From positions 772,880-836,879 of the forward strand of contig NZ_LWLE01000001.1 of assembly GCF_001905125.1 (NCBI RefSeq): 64,000 bases of DNA. Reading direction: 5' to 3'. The notes below the pieces were generated by a model that worked only from the letters and a program-made list of their open reading frames with translations, had not been told where the DNA came from and made no database searches. This stretch comes from Streptomyces sp. TSRI0281 (GTDB lineage Bacteria > Actinomycetota > Actinomycetes > Streptomycetales > Streptomycetaceae). Shown here piece after piece: positions 20,568-29,889 of this stretch; positions within the stretch are counted from its first letter, which is position 1, and every line of letters begins with the position of its first letter. The translations under genes and the position numbers were made by a program.

Positions 20568-20640
20568 AGCCCCAATGCGGAATCGAACCGCAGACCTTCT
20601 CCTTACCATGGAGACGCTCTACCGACTGAGCTATTGGGGC
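20568..20640 (-). tRNA. tRNA-Thr (GGT)
   Basis: Cloverleaf on the minus strand: acceptor GCCCCAA/TTGGGGC, anticodon stem TCTCC/GGAGA with loop ATGGTAA (anticodon GGT), T arm with GGTTCGATTCC, discriminator T. It lies 46 bases upstream of tRNA-Met and is probably co-transcribed with it. Confidence 0.95.
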
Positions 20641-20929
20641 GAGCGATGAAGACATTACACGGTCCTCCGCCGATCGCCCAAATCCGTTTCGACGGCCCAC
20701 GTCCGGCACCTGATCGACACCCTGCCCGACCCCCGTACAGAGCCTTGATCGGGCCTTGATCAGGGCTCATCACGACCTGGCCGGGGCTTCCGGAGCGGCC
20801 GGGAACGGAGACGTGACGCCCCCGCGAGGCACACCGGTACGACTATTGCGCTCTTCCTCGAAGTGGGCCCTGCACCCCCCTAGGCTCGACCCACTCCATG
20901 TGATCTTGCACCCCCTTCCCAGGAGCGCG

Positions 20930-22228
20930 ATGCCCGACAGCCAGCCGCGGCGGCCCGACGACAACGCGCCCGAAAGCGCCGACGCGGCCGCCCCCGACGC
21001 CCTCACCGCCGAGACCCCCGCGCTCGTGCTCTCCGGCGCCCGGCTCACCGACGGCCGCACCGTGGACGTACGGCTCAGCGGCGGCCGCATCGAAGCCGTC
21101 GGCACCGCGGGCAGCCTCACCACCCGCGGCCCACGCGTCGACCTGCGCGGGTACCTCCTGCTCCCGGCGCCCGCCGAGCCCCACGCCCACAGCGACACCG
21201 CGCTCACCGCCGACAGCGTGGGACCCGACGGCCCCGGCCCCGCCTCCCACCGCACCGAGGACATCCAGCGCCGCGCCACCGAAGCCGCACTGCTCCAGCT
21301 CGGCCACGGCACCACCGCGCTGCGCTCCCACGTCCGCATCGGCGACGTCCAGGGCCTCGCGCCGCTCGAAGCCGTCCTCCAGACCCGACGGGCACTGCGC
21401 GGGCTCGCCGACCTCACCGCCGTGGCCGTCCCCCGTCTCCTCACCGGCATCGCGGGCGCCGACGGCCTCGCCATGCTCCGCGACGCCGTGAAAATGGGCG
21501 CGGGGGTCGTCGGCGGCTGCCCCGACCTCGACCCCGACCCCACCGGCTACACCGAAGCCGTCCTGGAGATCGCCGCCGAGCACGGCTGCCCCGTCGACCT
21601 GCACACCGACGGTGACGACCCGGCCCGCCTCGCCCGTCTCGCCGCCATGGCCGGCGGACTCCGCCCCGGCGTCTCCGTCGGACCGTGCGCCGGCCTCGCC
21701 CAGCTCCCGCTCGAAGCCGCCACCCGGGCCGCCGACCAGCTCGCCGCCGCCGGGGTCACGGTCATCTGCCTCCCCCAGGGCGGCTGCTCCGGCGCGGAAC
21801 GCCGCGGAACCGCCCCCGTACGCCTCCTGCGCGCCGCCGGCGTACGTGTGGCGGCGGGCAGCGGCGCGCTGCGCGACGCGGCCAACCCGGTCGGCCGCGG
21901 CGACCCCCTCGAAGCCGCCTACCTCCTGGCCTCGCAGAACGGCCTGCGCACCGAACAGGCCTACGACACCGTCTCGGCCACCGCCAGAGCGGCCATGGGT
22001 CTTCCCGAGGTCCGGGTCGAGGCCGGTTTCCCGGCCGAGCTCCTCGCCGTGCGCGGGGAGCGTCTCGCCGCGGTCCTCTCGCTCGCCTACAGCAGGATCG
22101 TGGTGCACCGGGGCCGCGTGGTCGCCCGCACCAGCGCCGTACGCGAGTTCTGCGACTCCGAGGCGACCGTCGCCCTCGGCCTTCCCCGCCAGGGCCGCCC
22201 CGATTCCGCGCCCGGCGGCAGGCCGTGA
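20930..22228 (+). CDS. CodA-like amidohydrolase-superfamily protein, possibly inactive
   Basis: 432 residues from ATG 20930 (MPDSQPRRPDDN) behind AGGAGC. The fold follows cytosine deaminase: N-terminal beta strands (LVLSGARLTDGRTVDVRLSG), metal motif PAEPHAHSDTALTAD, a QLGHGTTALRSHVRIGD segment, a second metal His in VDLHTDGDD, and a C-terminal strand domain. Where CodA has its catalytic HDD motif, this protein has AAGSGALRDAANPVG, so the expected Asp is not in place. It may act on another substrate or have lost activity. It is followed after 34 bases by a co-directional NAD-binding protein gene. Confidence 0.8.
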   Translation: MPDSQPRRPDDNAPESADAAAPDALTAETPALVLSGARLTDGRTVDVRLSGGRIEAVGTAGSLTTRGPRVDLRGYLLLPAPAEPHAHSDTALTADSVGPDGPGPASHRTEDIQRRATEAALLQLGHGTTALRSHVRIGDVQGLAPLEAVLQTRRALRGLADLTAVAVPRLLTGIAGADGLAMLRDAVKMGAGVVGGCPDLDPDPTGYTEAVLEIAAEHGCPVDLHTDGDDPARLARLAAMAGGLRPGVSVGPCAGLAQLPLEAATRAADQLAAAGVTVICLPQGGCSGAERRGTAPVRLLRAAGVRVAAGSGALRDAANPVGRGDPLEAAYLLASQNGLRTEQAYDTVSATARAAMGLPEVRVEAGFPAELLAVRGERLAAVLSLAYSRIVVHRGRVVARTSAVREFCDSEATVALGLPRQGRPDSAPGGRP

Positions 22229-22262
22229 GCGCGCCGCCGCGCTCCGGCGTACGGTCGTGAGT

Positions 22263-22919
22263 ATGCGCATTGTCATCGCAGGTGGACATGGTCAGATCGC
22301 GCTGCGGCTGGAGCGTCTGCTCGCCGCACGCGGCGATGAAGCCGTCGGCATCATCCGCAATCCCGAACAGAGCGCCGATCTCGGAGCGGTGGGCGCCGAA
22401 CCGGTCGTACTGGACCTCGAATCAGCCTCCGTGGAGCAGGCCGCGGAGGTCCTGCGCGGCGCCGACGCGGCGGTCTTCGCAGCCGGTGCGGGCCCGAACA
22501 GCGGCCTGGAGCGCAAGGACTCCGTGGACCGCGGCGCGGCGGTGCTGTTCGCGGACGGGGCCGAACTCGCGGGAGTACGGCGCTACATCGTCGTCTCCTC
22601 GATGGGCGCCGACCCCGAGCACCCGGGCAACGAGGTCTTCGACGCCTACCTGAGGGCCAAGGGTGCCGCCGACGCGGACGTACGTTCCAGGACGGCACTC
22701 GACTGGACGATCCTGCGCCCGGGAATGCTGATGAACGACGCGGGCACCGGCCAGGTCCTGCTGGCCGCGTCGACCGGGCGCGGACCGGTACCGCGGGACG
22801 ATGTGGCGGCGGCCCTGCTGGAGCTGCTGGACACCCCGGCCACGGCGGGCCTGACGCTGGAGCTGATCTCGGGAAACGTGCCGGTGACGGTCGCGGTGAA
22901 GGACGTCGCGGGCAACTGA
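22263..22919 (+). CDS. NAD(P)-binding atypical SDR (YwnB/NmrA-like)
   Basis: 218 residues from ATG 22263 (MRIVIAGGHGQIALRLERLL). The glycine-rich GGHGQIA motif starts a Rossmann fold. YIVVSSMGADPEHPG and LDWTILRPGMLMNDAG are hallmarks of SDR_a5-type proteins (YwnB, Bacillus). No classical YxxxK catalytic motif. It is the second gene of a probable two-gene unit with the amidohydrolase-like gene. Function unknown. Confidence 0.88.
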   Translation: MRIVIAGGHGQIALRLERLLAARGDEAVGIIRNPEQSADLGAVGAEPVVLDLESASVEQAAEVLRGADAAVFAAGAGPNSGLERKDSVDRGAAVLFADGAELAGVRRYIVVSSMGADPEHPGNEVFDAYLRAKGAADADVRSRTALDWTILRPGMLMNDAGTGQVLLAASTGRGPVPRDDVAAALLELLDTPATAGLTLELISGNVPVTVAVKDVAGN

Positions 22920-22976
22920 CCCTCCCGCCCCCTCGGCCGCGCCGGGAGCCTTCGGACAGGACGGGCGGAAACGACT

Positions 22977-23009
22977 GAGCCCCCGACCAGATGTACTGGT
23001 CGGGGGCTC
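22977..23009. terminator. bidirectional terminator between the SDR gene and tRNA-Tyr
   Basis: Perfect 14-bp stem (22977-22990 with 22996-23009) around ATGTA. It lies between the plus-strand SDR gene (stop 22919) and the 3' end of the minus-strand tRNA-Tyr (23018), so it can serve both convergent units. Confidence 0.8.
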
Positions 23010-23017
23010 TGTTCGCG

Positions 23018-23099
<82 letters not shown>

Positions 23100-23427
23100 T
23101 CGAACGACGCGTCGGAACCCCACTGGGGTGCTCCTTGGCGACGACGTAAACGATACCCGATGCCCAGGGGTGCTCCGCCACCTGATTGATCGGCACCCGG
23201 GGCGGGCCGCGGTGGCCGGGGGCCGTCCGTCGTCCCTGGTGGATCGGCGCGCGGCGTCGGACCCGGCGCACCGCCGGGCGGGGGCATCCGCGTACGGGAT
23301 GTATCCGGGCGTTCCGGCGACGCCGCGAGGTGCCGTGGCCGGCGTCGCGCGCCCACCGGGGATGACGGGGCAGCCCTTAGGCTTCGGGCTGTATCCACAA
23401 CGCATTCGACGCAAGGAGCCACACGTC
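23100..23427. other. 328-base region between tRNA-Tyr and yajQ
   Basis: No gene is supported. It should hold divergent promoters for tRNA-Tyr and yajQ. A short inverted repeat CAGCCC/GGGCTG (23371-23391) lies about 35 bases before yajQ. Nothing else stands out. Confidence 0.6.
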
Positions 23428-23916
23428 ATGGCCGACTCCAGTTTCGACATCGTCTCGAAGGTCGAGCGGCAGGAGGTCGACAACGCCCTCAACCAGGCCG
23501 CCAAGGAGATCTCCCAGCGTTACGACTTCAAGGGCACGGGTGCCTCGATCGCGTGGTCCGGCGAGAAGATCCTGATGGAGGCGAGCGGCGAGGAGCGGGT
23601 CAAGGCCATCCTCGACATCTTCCAGTCCAAGCTGATCAAGCGCGGCATCTCGCTGAAGTCGCTGGACGCGGGCGAGCCGCAGCTTTCCGGCAAGGAGTAC
23701 AAGATCTTCGCCACGATCGAGGAAGGCATCTCCCAGGAGAACGCCAAGAAGGTGGCGAAGATCATTCGCGATGAGGGCCCGAAGGGCGTCAAGGCACTGG
23801 TCCAGGGCGACGAGCTGCGGGTCAGCTCGAAGAGCCGGGACGACCTGCAGGCCGTGCAGGCGCTGCTCAAGGGCCAGGACTTCGATTTCGCGGTGCAGTT
23901 CGCCAACTACCGGTAG
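23428..23916 (+). CDS. yajQ: YajQ-family cyclic-di-GMP/nucleotide-binding protein
   Basis: 162 residues from ATG 23428 ([21 protein letters not shown]) behind AAGGAG. The whole protein matches the YajQ/UPF0234 pattern, including [34 protein letters not shown] and the C-terminal [11 protein letters not shown]. Members bind nucleotides or RNA; a Xanthomonas homologue binds cyclic-di-GMP. Length is standard. It stands alone, with a short hairpin at 23933-23955 after the stop. Confidence 0.95.
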   Translation: MADSSFDIVSKVERQEVDNALNQAAKEISQRYDFKGTGASIAWSGEKILMEASGEERVKAILDIFQSKLIKRGISLKSLDAGEPQLSGKEYKIFATIEEGISQENAKKVAKIIRDEGPKGVKALVQGDELRVSSKSRDDLQAVQALLKGQDFDFAVQFANYR

Positions 23917-23932
23917 GCGGGCGGAGCGGTCC

Positions 23933-23955
23933 CGTCGCCGCGGTTCACGGCGACG
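23933..23955 (+). terminator. weak hairpin after yajQ
   Basis: 8-bp inverted repeat CGTCGCCG/CGGCGACG, 16 bases beyond the yajQ stop, without a T-tract. Confidence 0.4.
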
Positions 23956-24158
23956 TGGGGGCGGGGCGGGCGTGCCGGCCGGCGCGGGCCGCCCCGCAGG
24001 CGTTTCCCGGGGGCGGACGGGGCCCGCTGAAGCCTGGGACGCGATGTCCGATTTCCGCCAGTGCCCGCAGGGTGGCAGACGCAGACTTGGCGGTACGGGA
24101 AGCGCGCACGGGCTTCGGTCCGCGGGCGCGGTTCGCCCGGCAAGGAGGATGACGAGTC

Positions 24159-24764
24159 ATGACGACGGTGTACGCGAAGGTCGGCAGCCCGCTGGGTGAG
24201 CTGCTTCTGGTCGGCGAAACGCCGGCGGGGACGGCGAGGACGGGAGGGGCGGAGGCCGGGACGCCGGCGGATTCGTCGGGTACGTCCGGTGCCTCGGACA
24301 CCTCGGGTGTGGACATGGCGCCGTCGGGTGGTGTCGCGCTGGTGTCGCTGTCCCTGCCCGGCCAGAAGGGCGGCGCCGTCGTCCAGGACGGCTGGCGGCA
24401 GGCTCCCGAGCTGTTCGCCGGGATCGCCGCGCAGTTGGAGGCGTACTTCGCGGGGCGGCTGACCCGCTTCGACATCCCGTACGCGGACGGGGTGGGTACG
24501 GAGTTCCAGCGGCGGGTCTGGCAGGCGCTGGACACCATCCCGTACGGGGAGACGGTCTCGTACGGCCAGATCGCCGCGCGCGTGGGGTCCTCCGGCGCGG
24601 GGGTGCGGGCCGTGGGGACGGCGATCGGGCGCAATCCCCTGCTGGTCGTACGCCCGTGCCATCGCGTGATCGGGGCGGACGGGGCACTGCGCGGCTATGC
24701 GGGCGGGCTGGAGCGCAAGGAGCGGCTGCTGGGGCTTGAGGGTGCCTCGGTGCCACGACGCTGA
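24159..24764 (+). CDS. ogt: methylated-DNA--protein-cysteine methyltransferase
   Basis: Suicide repair enzyme that takes the alkyl group from O6-alkylguanine. It has 201 residues from ATG 24159 (MTTVYAKVGSPLGELLLVG) behind AAGGAGG. The active-site motif PCHRVIGADGALRGYAGGLERKERLL and the helix-turn-helix FQRRVWQALDTIPYGETVSYGQIA are intact. Residues ~20-57 are an unusual low-complexity Gly/Ser/Thr/Ala insert in the N-terminal domain. It is next to alkB, giving an alkylation-repair pair. Confidence 0.95.
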   Translation: MTTVYAKVGSPLGELLLVGETPAGTARTGGAEAGTPADSSGTSGASDTSGVDMAPSGGVALVSLSLPGQKGGAVVQDGWRQAPELFAGIAAQLEAYFAGRLTRFDIPYADGVGTEFQRRVWQALDTIPYGETVSYGQIAARVGSSGAGVRAVGTAIGRNPLLVVRPCHRVIGADGALRGYAGGLERKERLLGLEGASVPRR

Positions 24765-24876
24765 GCCGGCGGGGCTCTGAGACCCTTGCTGTGGGCGCTG
24801 AGTGCCCTGCGTGGCGGAGAGAGCCGTGTGGCGTGGCGGGAGCCCTGTGCCGGTCCCGGTCCTGGGGACGGTGCGC

Positions 24877-24924
24877 GTGCGTGGTGCGTGGTGCGTGGTG
24901 GACGGGGCGCGGTGGACGGGGCGC
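24877..24924. repeat. short tandem repeats upstream of alkB
   Basis: Three copies of GTGCGTG (24877-24897) run into two copies of the 14-base unit GGTGGACGGGGCGC (24897-24924). The block lies between ogt and alkB and could be replication-slippage prone. Confidence 0.85.
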
Positions 24925-24971
24925 GGTGCGCGGTGCTGCGGACGGGGCGAGGGCGGTACGAGGTTCTGAAG

Positions 24972-25718
24972 GTGGTGGTCCGAGTGGTTCCGCGGGTGGA
25001 TCCGCCGTCGTCGTCCGACGGCCTCTTCCCCCGGTCGCGGCGGGTCGTCGCACCGGGCGCCGTCCATGTGCCGGAGTGGCTGTCGGTGGACCGCCGACGG
25101 GAGTTGGTGGCCGCCTGCCGTCAGTGGGCGCGGGGTCCTGTTCCGTTGCGGCACACGGTGTTGCCGGGGGGTGGGGTGATGTCGGTACGCACGGTGTGCC
25201 TGGGGTGGCACTGGCAGCCGTACCGCTACGGGCGTACCGCCGACGATGTGAACGGGGCGCGCGTGGCCCCGTTCCCCGCATGGCTGGCCGATCTGGGGCG
25301 TGCGGCGGTGGCGGAGGCGTACGGGGACGGGGACGCCGCCGCCTCGTTCGCGCCGGACACCGCGCTGATCAACTTCTATGACGATGCGGCGAAAATGGGC
25401 ATGCACCAGGACAAGGAGGAGCGCTCCGGTGCTCCGGTGGTGTCGCTGAGCGTGGGCGACACCTGTGTGTTCCGGTTCGGGAACACACAGGATCGCGGAC
25501 GGCCGTACACCGATGTGGAGTTGGCCTCCGGGGATCTGTTCGTCTTCGGCGGACCATCACGTTTCGCGTTCCACGGGGTGCCGAAGGTGTACCCGGGGAC
25601 GGCCGGCCCGGCGGCGGGACTGCGGGCCGGCCGGCTCAATGTGACGCTGCGCGAGACGGGGCTCCATGAGCGGCCGGGCGCCGGGGGCGGCCCGCCGCGG
25701 TCAACGCCGTTCGCGTGA
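24972..25718 (+). CDS. alkB: AlkB-family alpha-ketoglutarate-dependent dioxygenase (alkylation repair)
   Basis: Fe(II)/2-oxoglutarate enzyme that removes methyl groups from N1-methyladenine or N3-methylcytosine. The core shows INFYDDAAKMGMHQDKEE, where HxD gives two iron ligands, then VSLSVGDTCVFRFGN, FVFGGPSRFAFHGVPKV with the distal His, and RLNVTLRE with the 2-oxoglutarate Arg. I chose GTG 24972 (248 residues), behind GAGG, over the longer frame that runs through the repeat block; the true start is uncertain. Its 3' end overlaps the convergent GlsB-like gene by 18 bases. Confidence 0.9.
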   Translation: MVVRVVPRVDPPSSSDGLFPRSRRVVAPGAVHVPEWLSVDRRRELVAACRQWARGPVPLRHTVLPGGGVMSVRTVCLGWHWQPYRYGRTADDVNGARVAPFPAWLADLGRAAVAEAYGDGDAAASFAPDTALINFYDDAAKMGMHQDKEERSGAPVVSLSVGDTCVFRFGNTQDRGRPYTDVELASGDLFVFGGPSRFAFHGVPKVYPGTAGPAAGLRAGRLNVTLRETGLHERPGAGGGPPRSTPFA

Positions 25719-25973
25719 GTTGCCGAAGAGCAGCCGGTAGGCGATGAGCAGGACGAGGGAGCCCGCGACGGCGGCCACCCATGTCGCGGTGTCATAGAAG
25801 TCGTTGCTGATGGGGCGGTCGAGGAACCGGCTGGACAGCCAGCCCCCGACGAAGGCACCCACGATGCCGATGAGGGTCGTGCCGATGATGCCGCCCGGGT
25901 CCCGGCCCGGCAGCAGGATTTTGGCTATGGCGCCCGCGAGCAGCCCGAGAATGATCCAACCGATAATGCTCAT
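25701..25973 (-). CDS. GlsB/YeaQ/YmgE-family small membrane protein
   Basis: 90-residue protein (MSIIGWIILGLLAGAIAKILLPGRDPGG) with three hydrophobic segments and the family pattern GLLAGAIAKxLLPGRDPGGxxxTxxIGIVGAFVGG. Once called transglycosylase-associated; the biochemical role is not established, and members are often stress-induced. It overlaps the end of alkB on the opposite strand and lies downstream of yccF and htpX. Confidence 0.93.
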   Translation of the reverse strand: MSIIGWIILGLLAGAIAKILLPGRDPGGIIGTTLIGIVGAFVGGWLSSRFLDRPISNDFYDTATWVAAVAGSLVLLIAYRLLFGNSRERR

Positions 25974-26058
25974 GCTGCCGCACCTACCCCTTGCCTGGTC
26001 TTGAAATCCAAGACGTCAGGGGCGTGCGAAGGGTTGCCTGTGGTCCCGTCCGGGTGTT

Positions 26059-26451
26059 CTACCGGGTGGCGAAGGGCTGGTCGGTGCGGACGATCTCCTT
26101 GCCGAAGGGCATGAGCGAGACCGGGATCAGCTTGAAGTTCGCGATGCCGAGCGGGATACCGATGATGGTGACGCACAGGGCGATGCCGGTGAAGATGTGG
26201 CCGAGTGCGAGCCACCATCCGGCGAGGACCAGCCAGAGGACGTTGCCGACGCAGGAGGGCGCGCCGGCGTCCCGGCGGTCCACGACCGTGTACCCGAAGG
26301 GCCACAGGGCGTAGACGCCGATGCGGAAGGCCGCGAGGCCGAAGGGGATGCCGATGATCGTGATGCACAGCAGCAGCCCTGCGGCGATGTAGCCGAGGAA
26401 CATCCAGAAGCCGCACAGGACGAGCCATATGACATTCAGGATTGTCTTCAC
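26059..26451 (-). CDS. YccF-domain inner-membrane protein
   Basis: 130 residues from GTG 26451-26449 ([22 protein letters not shown]). Two internally similar halves each end in a [12 protein letters not shown] or [16 protein letters not shown] motif, as in the YccF family (PF03733). Four hydrophobic segments are likely. GTGA overlap with the htpX stop implies translational coupling. Function is unknown; the htpX coupling hints at membrane quality control. Confidence 0.9.
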   Translation of the reverse strand: MKTILNVIWLVLCGFWMFLGYIAAGLLLCITIIGIPFGLAAFRIGVYALWPFGYTVVDRRDAGAPSCVGNVLWLVLAGWWLALGHIFTGIALCVTIIGIPLGIANFKLIPVSLMPFGKEIVRTDQPFATR

Positions 26452-27311
26452 GGGCGATGACCTGCCATCTGCTCGAGTCGGGCGATGCGCTCCGCCATCG
26501 GCGGGTGCGTCGAGAACATCTTGGCCATTCCCCGGCCGGGGCGGAACGGGTTCGCGATCATCATGTGGCTCGCGGTCTCGATCCTCGGTTCGGCGGGCAG
26601 CGGAAGCTGCTTCGTACCGGCGTCGAGCTTGCGCAGGGCGCCGGCCAGTGCGAGGGGGTCGCCGGTGAGCTGGGCACCGGAGGCGTCGGCCTCGTACTCG
26701 CGGGAGCGGCTGACGGCCAGTTGGATGACCGATGCGGCGAGCGGGCCCAGGATCATGATCAGGATCATGCCCAGGATGCCGGGGCCCTCGTCGTCGTTGG
26801 ACCGGCCGATGGGGATCAGCCAGGCGAAGTTGACGAGGAACATGATGACGGAGGCCAGGGCTCCGGCGACGGACGAGATCAGGATGTCGCGGTTGTAGAC
26901 ATGGCTGAGCTCGTGCCCCAGGACTCCTCGCAGCTCTCGTTCGTCGAGGATCTGGAGGATGCCGTCGGTGCAGCAGACCGCCGCGTTGCGCGGGTTGCGG
27001 CCGGTCGCGAAGGCGTTGGGCGCCTGGGTCGGGGAGATGTAGAGCCGGGGCATGGGCTGCCGGGCCGCGGTGGAGAGTTCCCGGACGATGCGGTAGAGCT
27101 GCGGCGCTTCGAATTCGCTGACGGGCCGGGCCCGCATGGCCCTGAGGGCCAGCTTGTCGCTGTTCCAGTACGCGTAGGCGTTGGTGCCGACCGCTACGAC
27201 GAGCGCGACGATCAGGCCCGTACGGCCGAAGAAGCTGCCGATGACGATGATGAGTGCGGACAGGCCCCCGAGGAGTACGGCGGTTCTCAGCCCGTTGTGC
27301 CGGCGGTGCAC
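26448..27311 (-). CDS. htpX: HtpX-family membrane zinc metalloprotease
   Basis: Membrane-bound M48 protease for quality control of membrane proteins. It has 287 residues from GTG 27311 ([21 protein letters not shown]). Two N-terminal transmembrane segments precede the cytoplasmic domain. The zinc motif HELSH is at 133-137, and the third ligand lies in [11 protein letters not shown] near 200. Two more hydrophobic segments lie between. C-terminal [15 protein letters not shown] is typical. It is coupled to yccF. Confidence 0.95.
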   Translation of the reverse strand: MHRRHNGLRTAVLLGGLSALIIVIGSFFGRTGLIVALVVAVGTNAYAYWNSDKLALRAMRARPVSEFEAPQLYRIVRELSTAARQPMPRLYISPTQAPNAFATGRNPRNAAVCCTDGILQILDERELRGVLGHELSHVYNRDILISSVAGALASVIMFLVNFAWLIPIGRSNDDEGPGILGMILIMILGPLAASVIQLAVSRSREYEADASGAQLTGDPLALAGALRKLDAGTKQLPLPAEPRIETASHMMIANPFRPGRGMAKMFSTHPPMAERIARLEQMAGHRP

Positions 27312-27618
27312 GGTACGCCCTCCAAGTGGTGCAGCAGGGGAACCCTTGCTTGGTGGTGCTCCACTCTCCAGTGGAGCCTCCCGTACTGGTCAACGCCAGG
27401 CGAGGAGAGCTAGTTCCCTTGTGCGCGCGGCCGGAGGGCGGGGCCCGTCCGGATGTTCCGGCCGGTTCGGGCTCCGTACCCGTACGGGCCGCCGCTGGGC
27501 CGTACGGGTGTCGCGGTGGGGCGGGCCGGCGGTGAGCCGGGGCGGCGCCGAAGCGGGTTCGGTACCGAGGAGGTCGGTGCCGGTGGGCCGGCGCCGAGCG
27601 TGATCGGTGCCGAGCGGG
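27312..27618. other. 307-base region between mscL end and htpX start
   Basis: No gene is supported. Near htpX an 8-bp hairpin (27358-27365 with 27370-27377, GCTCCACT/AGTGGAGC) lies about 50 bases before the start codon and could be in its leader. The remainder is GC-rich with scattered CCGTACGG-like motifs. Confidence 0.55.
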
Positions 27619-28080
27619 TCAGCGCTGGGCGGGGAGTCCGGCGAGCACGAGGGCCTCGGGGTCGGGCTGGACCTCGCTGGTGCAGTGTCCGCAGCGGGAG
27701 GCGATGGAGGGGATCTCGGTGAAGCAGCGGGGGCAGTCGCGCACGGCGGCCTTGATGTCGGCCTTCTCGTCGGCCTTGGCCGTGAAGCGGTTCTGGACCT
27801 TGGCCATGGGGACGACGACGCAGAAGTAGAGGACCGCGGCGGTGATGAGGAAGGCGATGGCGGCGGCGAGGAACTTTCCGTACGGGAAGATGGCGCCCTC
27901 CACCGCGAACTCCGCCGCGCTGAAGTCACCGACCGAGCCGGTGGCGAGGCCGATCAGAGGGGTGATGAACGCGGTACTGAAGCCGGTGACGACCGCGGTG
28001 AAGGCTGCTCCCACGGCGAGCCCGATCGCCATCGAGATGACGTTTCCGCGCAGGATGAAGTCTTTGAACCCGTTCAGCAC
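27619..28080 (-). CDS. mscL: large-conductance mechanosensitive channel with C-terminal zinc-ribbon-like tail
   Basis: Pentameric channel that opens on osmotic downshock. It has 153 residues from GTG 28080 (V/M-LNGFKDFILRGNVISMAIGLAVGAAF), behind GAGGG. Two transmembrane segments (about 14-45 and 70-92) match MscL. Unlike typical MscL, the C-terminus adds two CxxC pairs (C116/C119 and C130/C133), CPRC and CGHC, resembling a zinc ribbon, before an acidic tail. Whether zinc binding gates or anchors the channel is unknown. Confidence 0.93.
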   Translation of the reverse strand: MLNGFKDFILRGNVISMAIGLAVGAAFTAVVTGFSTAFITPLIGLATGSVGDFSAAEFAVEGAIFPYGKFLAAAIAFLITAAVLYFCVVVPMAKVQNRFTAKADEKADIKAAVRDCPRCFTEIPSIASRCGHCTSEVQPDPEALVLAGLPAQR

Positions 28081-28206
28081 TGCTTTCCCTCTTCCGTGCC
28101 CGCTACGTGACGTCCTTTACGTGACGTATGCAGGCATGAACCCTGCCCTGTGGGGGCCGCCGTGGGCAAACCGATCTTGGGCGACAGGGGTGACGTTCCC
28201 GGCCGG

Positions 28207-29889
28207 TCAGAAGAGGCTGACCGCGGCGAACCTGAGGACGAACTGCGGGGCGCCGGAGAGGGCCACGCCCGCGAGGGTGGTGAGGACGATCGCTGTGACC
28301 AGGGGTGCAGGGGCGCGAAGCCGGTGCGGAGCGGGCGCCGGGGCGCTGCCGCTGTCCGTTTCGGTGCTGTCGGCGGCGGGCGCGGCGGTGTCGGACGCGC
28401 CGCCCGCTTCCGGAGTGCGGAAGAGGGCCGCTGTCCACTGAAGGTAGTAGTAGAGGGCGATCACCACGTTGACGGCCATGACGACGGCGAGCCAGCCGAG
28501 TCCCGCGTCGACGGCGGCGGAGAAGACGGTCACCTTCGCGAAGAGGCCGATGATGCCGGGCGGCAGACCGGCCAGGCAGAGCAGGAAGAAGCCCATCGCG
28601 AGGGCGGCGAGCGGGCGGGTGGCGTACAGGCCGCGGTAGTCGGTGAGCCGGTTGCCGGGGCTCGTACGGGCCACGAGGGCTGCGACGGCGAACGCGCCGA
28701 GGTTCACGACGGCGTACATGAGGGCGTACGCGACGGTGGAGCCGATCTGTTCGTCGCTGGAGTACGCGGCGGCGGCGATCGGGACCAGGAGATAGCCGGC
28801 CTGGGCGACGGACGACCAGGCGAGCAGGCGGACGGCGCTGCGGGCGCGGGTGGCGTTCTGGCGCAGTGCGGCGACGTTGCCGATGGTCATGGTGAGCGCG
28901 GCGAGGACGGCGAGGGCCGGTCCCCAGACGTCGGCGTAGGCGGGGAACGCGATCACGGTGACGAGGATGAGGCCGGAGAACCCGACGGCCTTGCCGACGA
29001 CGGAGAGGTAGGCGGCGATCGGCAGGGGGGCGCCGACGTAGGTGTCGGGCACCCAGAAGTGGAAGGGCGCGGCGGCCGTCTTGAAGGCGAAGCCGACGAG
29101 CGTGAGGGCGACGCCCGCCTTGGCGAGGGTGTCCAGCTGACCGGGCACGTCGTCGAGGCGGGTGGCGATCTCGGTGAGGTGCATGGTGCCGGTGGCCGCG
29201 TAGACGAAGCTGACGCCGAGAAGCATCACGGCGGTCGCGACGACCGAGGAGAGGAAGAACTTCAGTGCGGCCTCGGAGGAGCGCCGGTCGCCGCGTTTGA
29301 TGCCGACCAGGGCGAAGGCGGGCAGGGAGGCGACTTCGAGGGCGACGACGAGCGTGGTGAGGTCGCGGGCGGCGGGCAGGAGGGCCGCGCCCGCCGCGGA
29401 GGACAGCAGCAGGAACCAGAACTCGCCCGCGGGCAGCTTGCGGGTGTCGTCGAGGGAGAGCAGGGCGGTGAGCAGGGCGCCGCCGAGCACAAGGGCCTGG
29501 ATGACGAGGGCGAAGTGGTCGGCGGTGTAGCTGCATGCCTGGGCGCCGTCGGTGACGCAGAAGGTGGAGCGGTCCCCGGCGCGCAGCGGGATGAGCAGGG
29601 CGAGTGCGGCGACGAGCCCGGCGATGGTGCCGTACCCGAGGAGCGACTTGCGGTGTTCGGGGACGAACAGGTCGGCGACGAGGACGATCAGGGCGACCGC
29701 GGCCACGACGGCGGGGGGTGCGATGGCGAGCCAGTCGATGGACTGGACGAGGCTGGGGGTGCTGTCGGCCGCGGTGGCGAGCAGGCCCGGGGCGCCGCTT
29801 CCGGCTCCCGCGCCCGCCCCTGTTCCGGCTGCTGTGCCCGCGGCGAGGTGCGTGGTCCCGGCTGCTGTGGTCACGAGGTCCGCGGTCAC
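28207..29889 (-). CDS. nuoN: NADH-quinone oxidoreductase-type subunit N
   Basis: 560-residue antiporter-like proton-pumping subunit, from GTG 29889-29887 behind GGAGG. Ion-channel residues are kept: Glu in VVALEVASLPAFALV and Lys in FKTAAAPFHFWVPDTYVGAP. The N-terminus has a low-complexity Gly/Ala stretch. It is the last of ten coupled genes; its start overlaps the nuoM stop by GTGA. A membrane-arm function is retained whatever the electron donor. Confidence 0.94.
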   Translation of the reverse strand: MTADLVTTAAGTTHLAAGTAAGTGAGAGAGSGAPGLLATAADSTPSLVQSIDWLAIAPPAVVAAVALIVLVADLFVPEHRKSLLGYGTIAGLVAALALLIPLRAGDRSTFCVTDGAQACSYTADHFALVIQALVLGGALLTALLSLDDTRKLPAGEFWFLLLSSAAGAALLPAARDLTTLVVALEVASLPAFALVGIKRGDRRSSEAALKFFLSSVVATAVMLLGVSFVYAATGTMHLTEIATRLDDVPGQLDTLAKAGVALTLVGFAFKTAAAPFHFWVPDTYVGAPLPIAAYLSVVGKAVGFSGLILVTVIAFPAYADVWGPALAVLAALTMTIGNVAALRQNATRARSAVRLLAWSSVAQAGYLLVPIAAAAYSSDEQIGSTVAYALMYAVVNLGAFAVAALVARTSPGNRLTDYRGLYATRPLAALAMGFFLLCLAGLPPGIIGLFAKVTVFSAAVDAGLGWLAVVMAVNVVIALYYYLQWTAALFRTPEAGGASDTAAPAADSTETDSGSAPAPAPHRLRAPAPLVTAIVLTTLAGVALSGAPQFVLRFAAVSLF

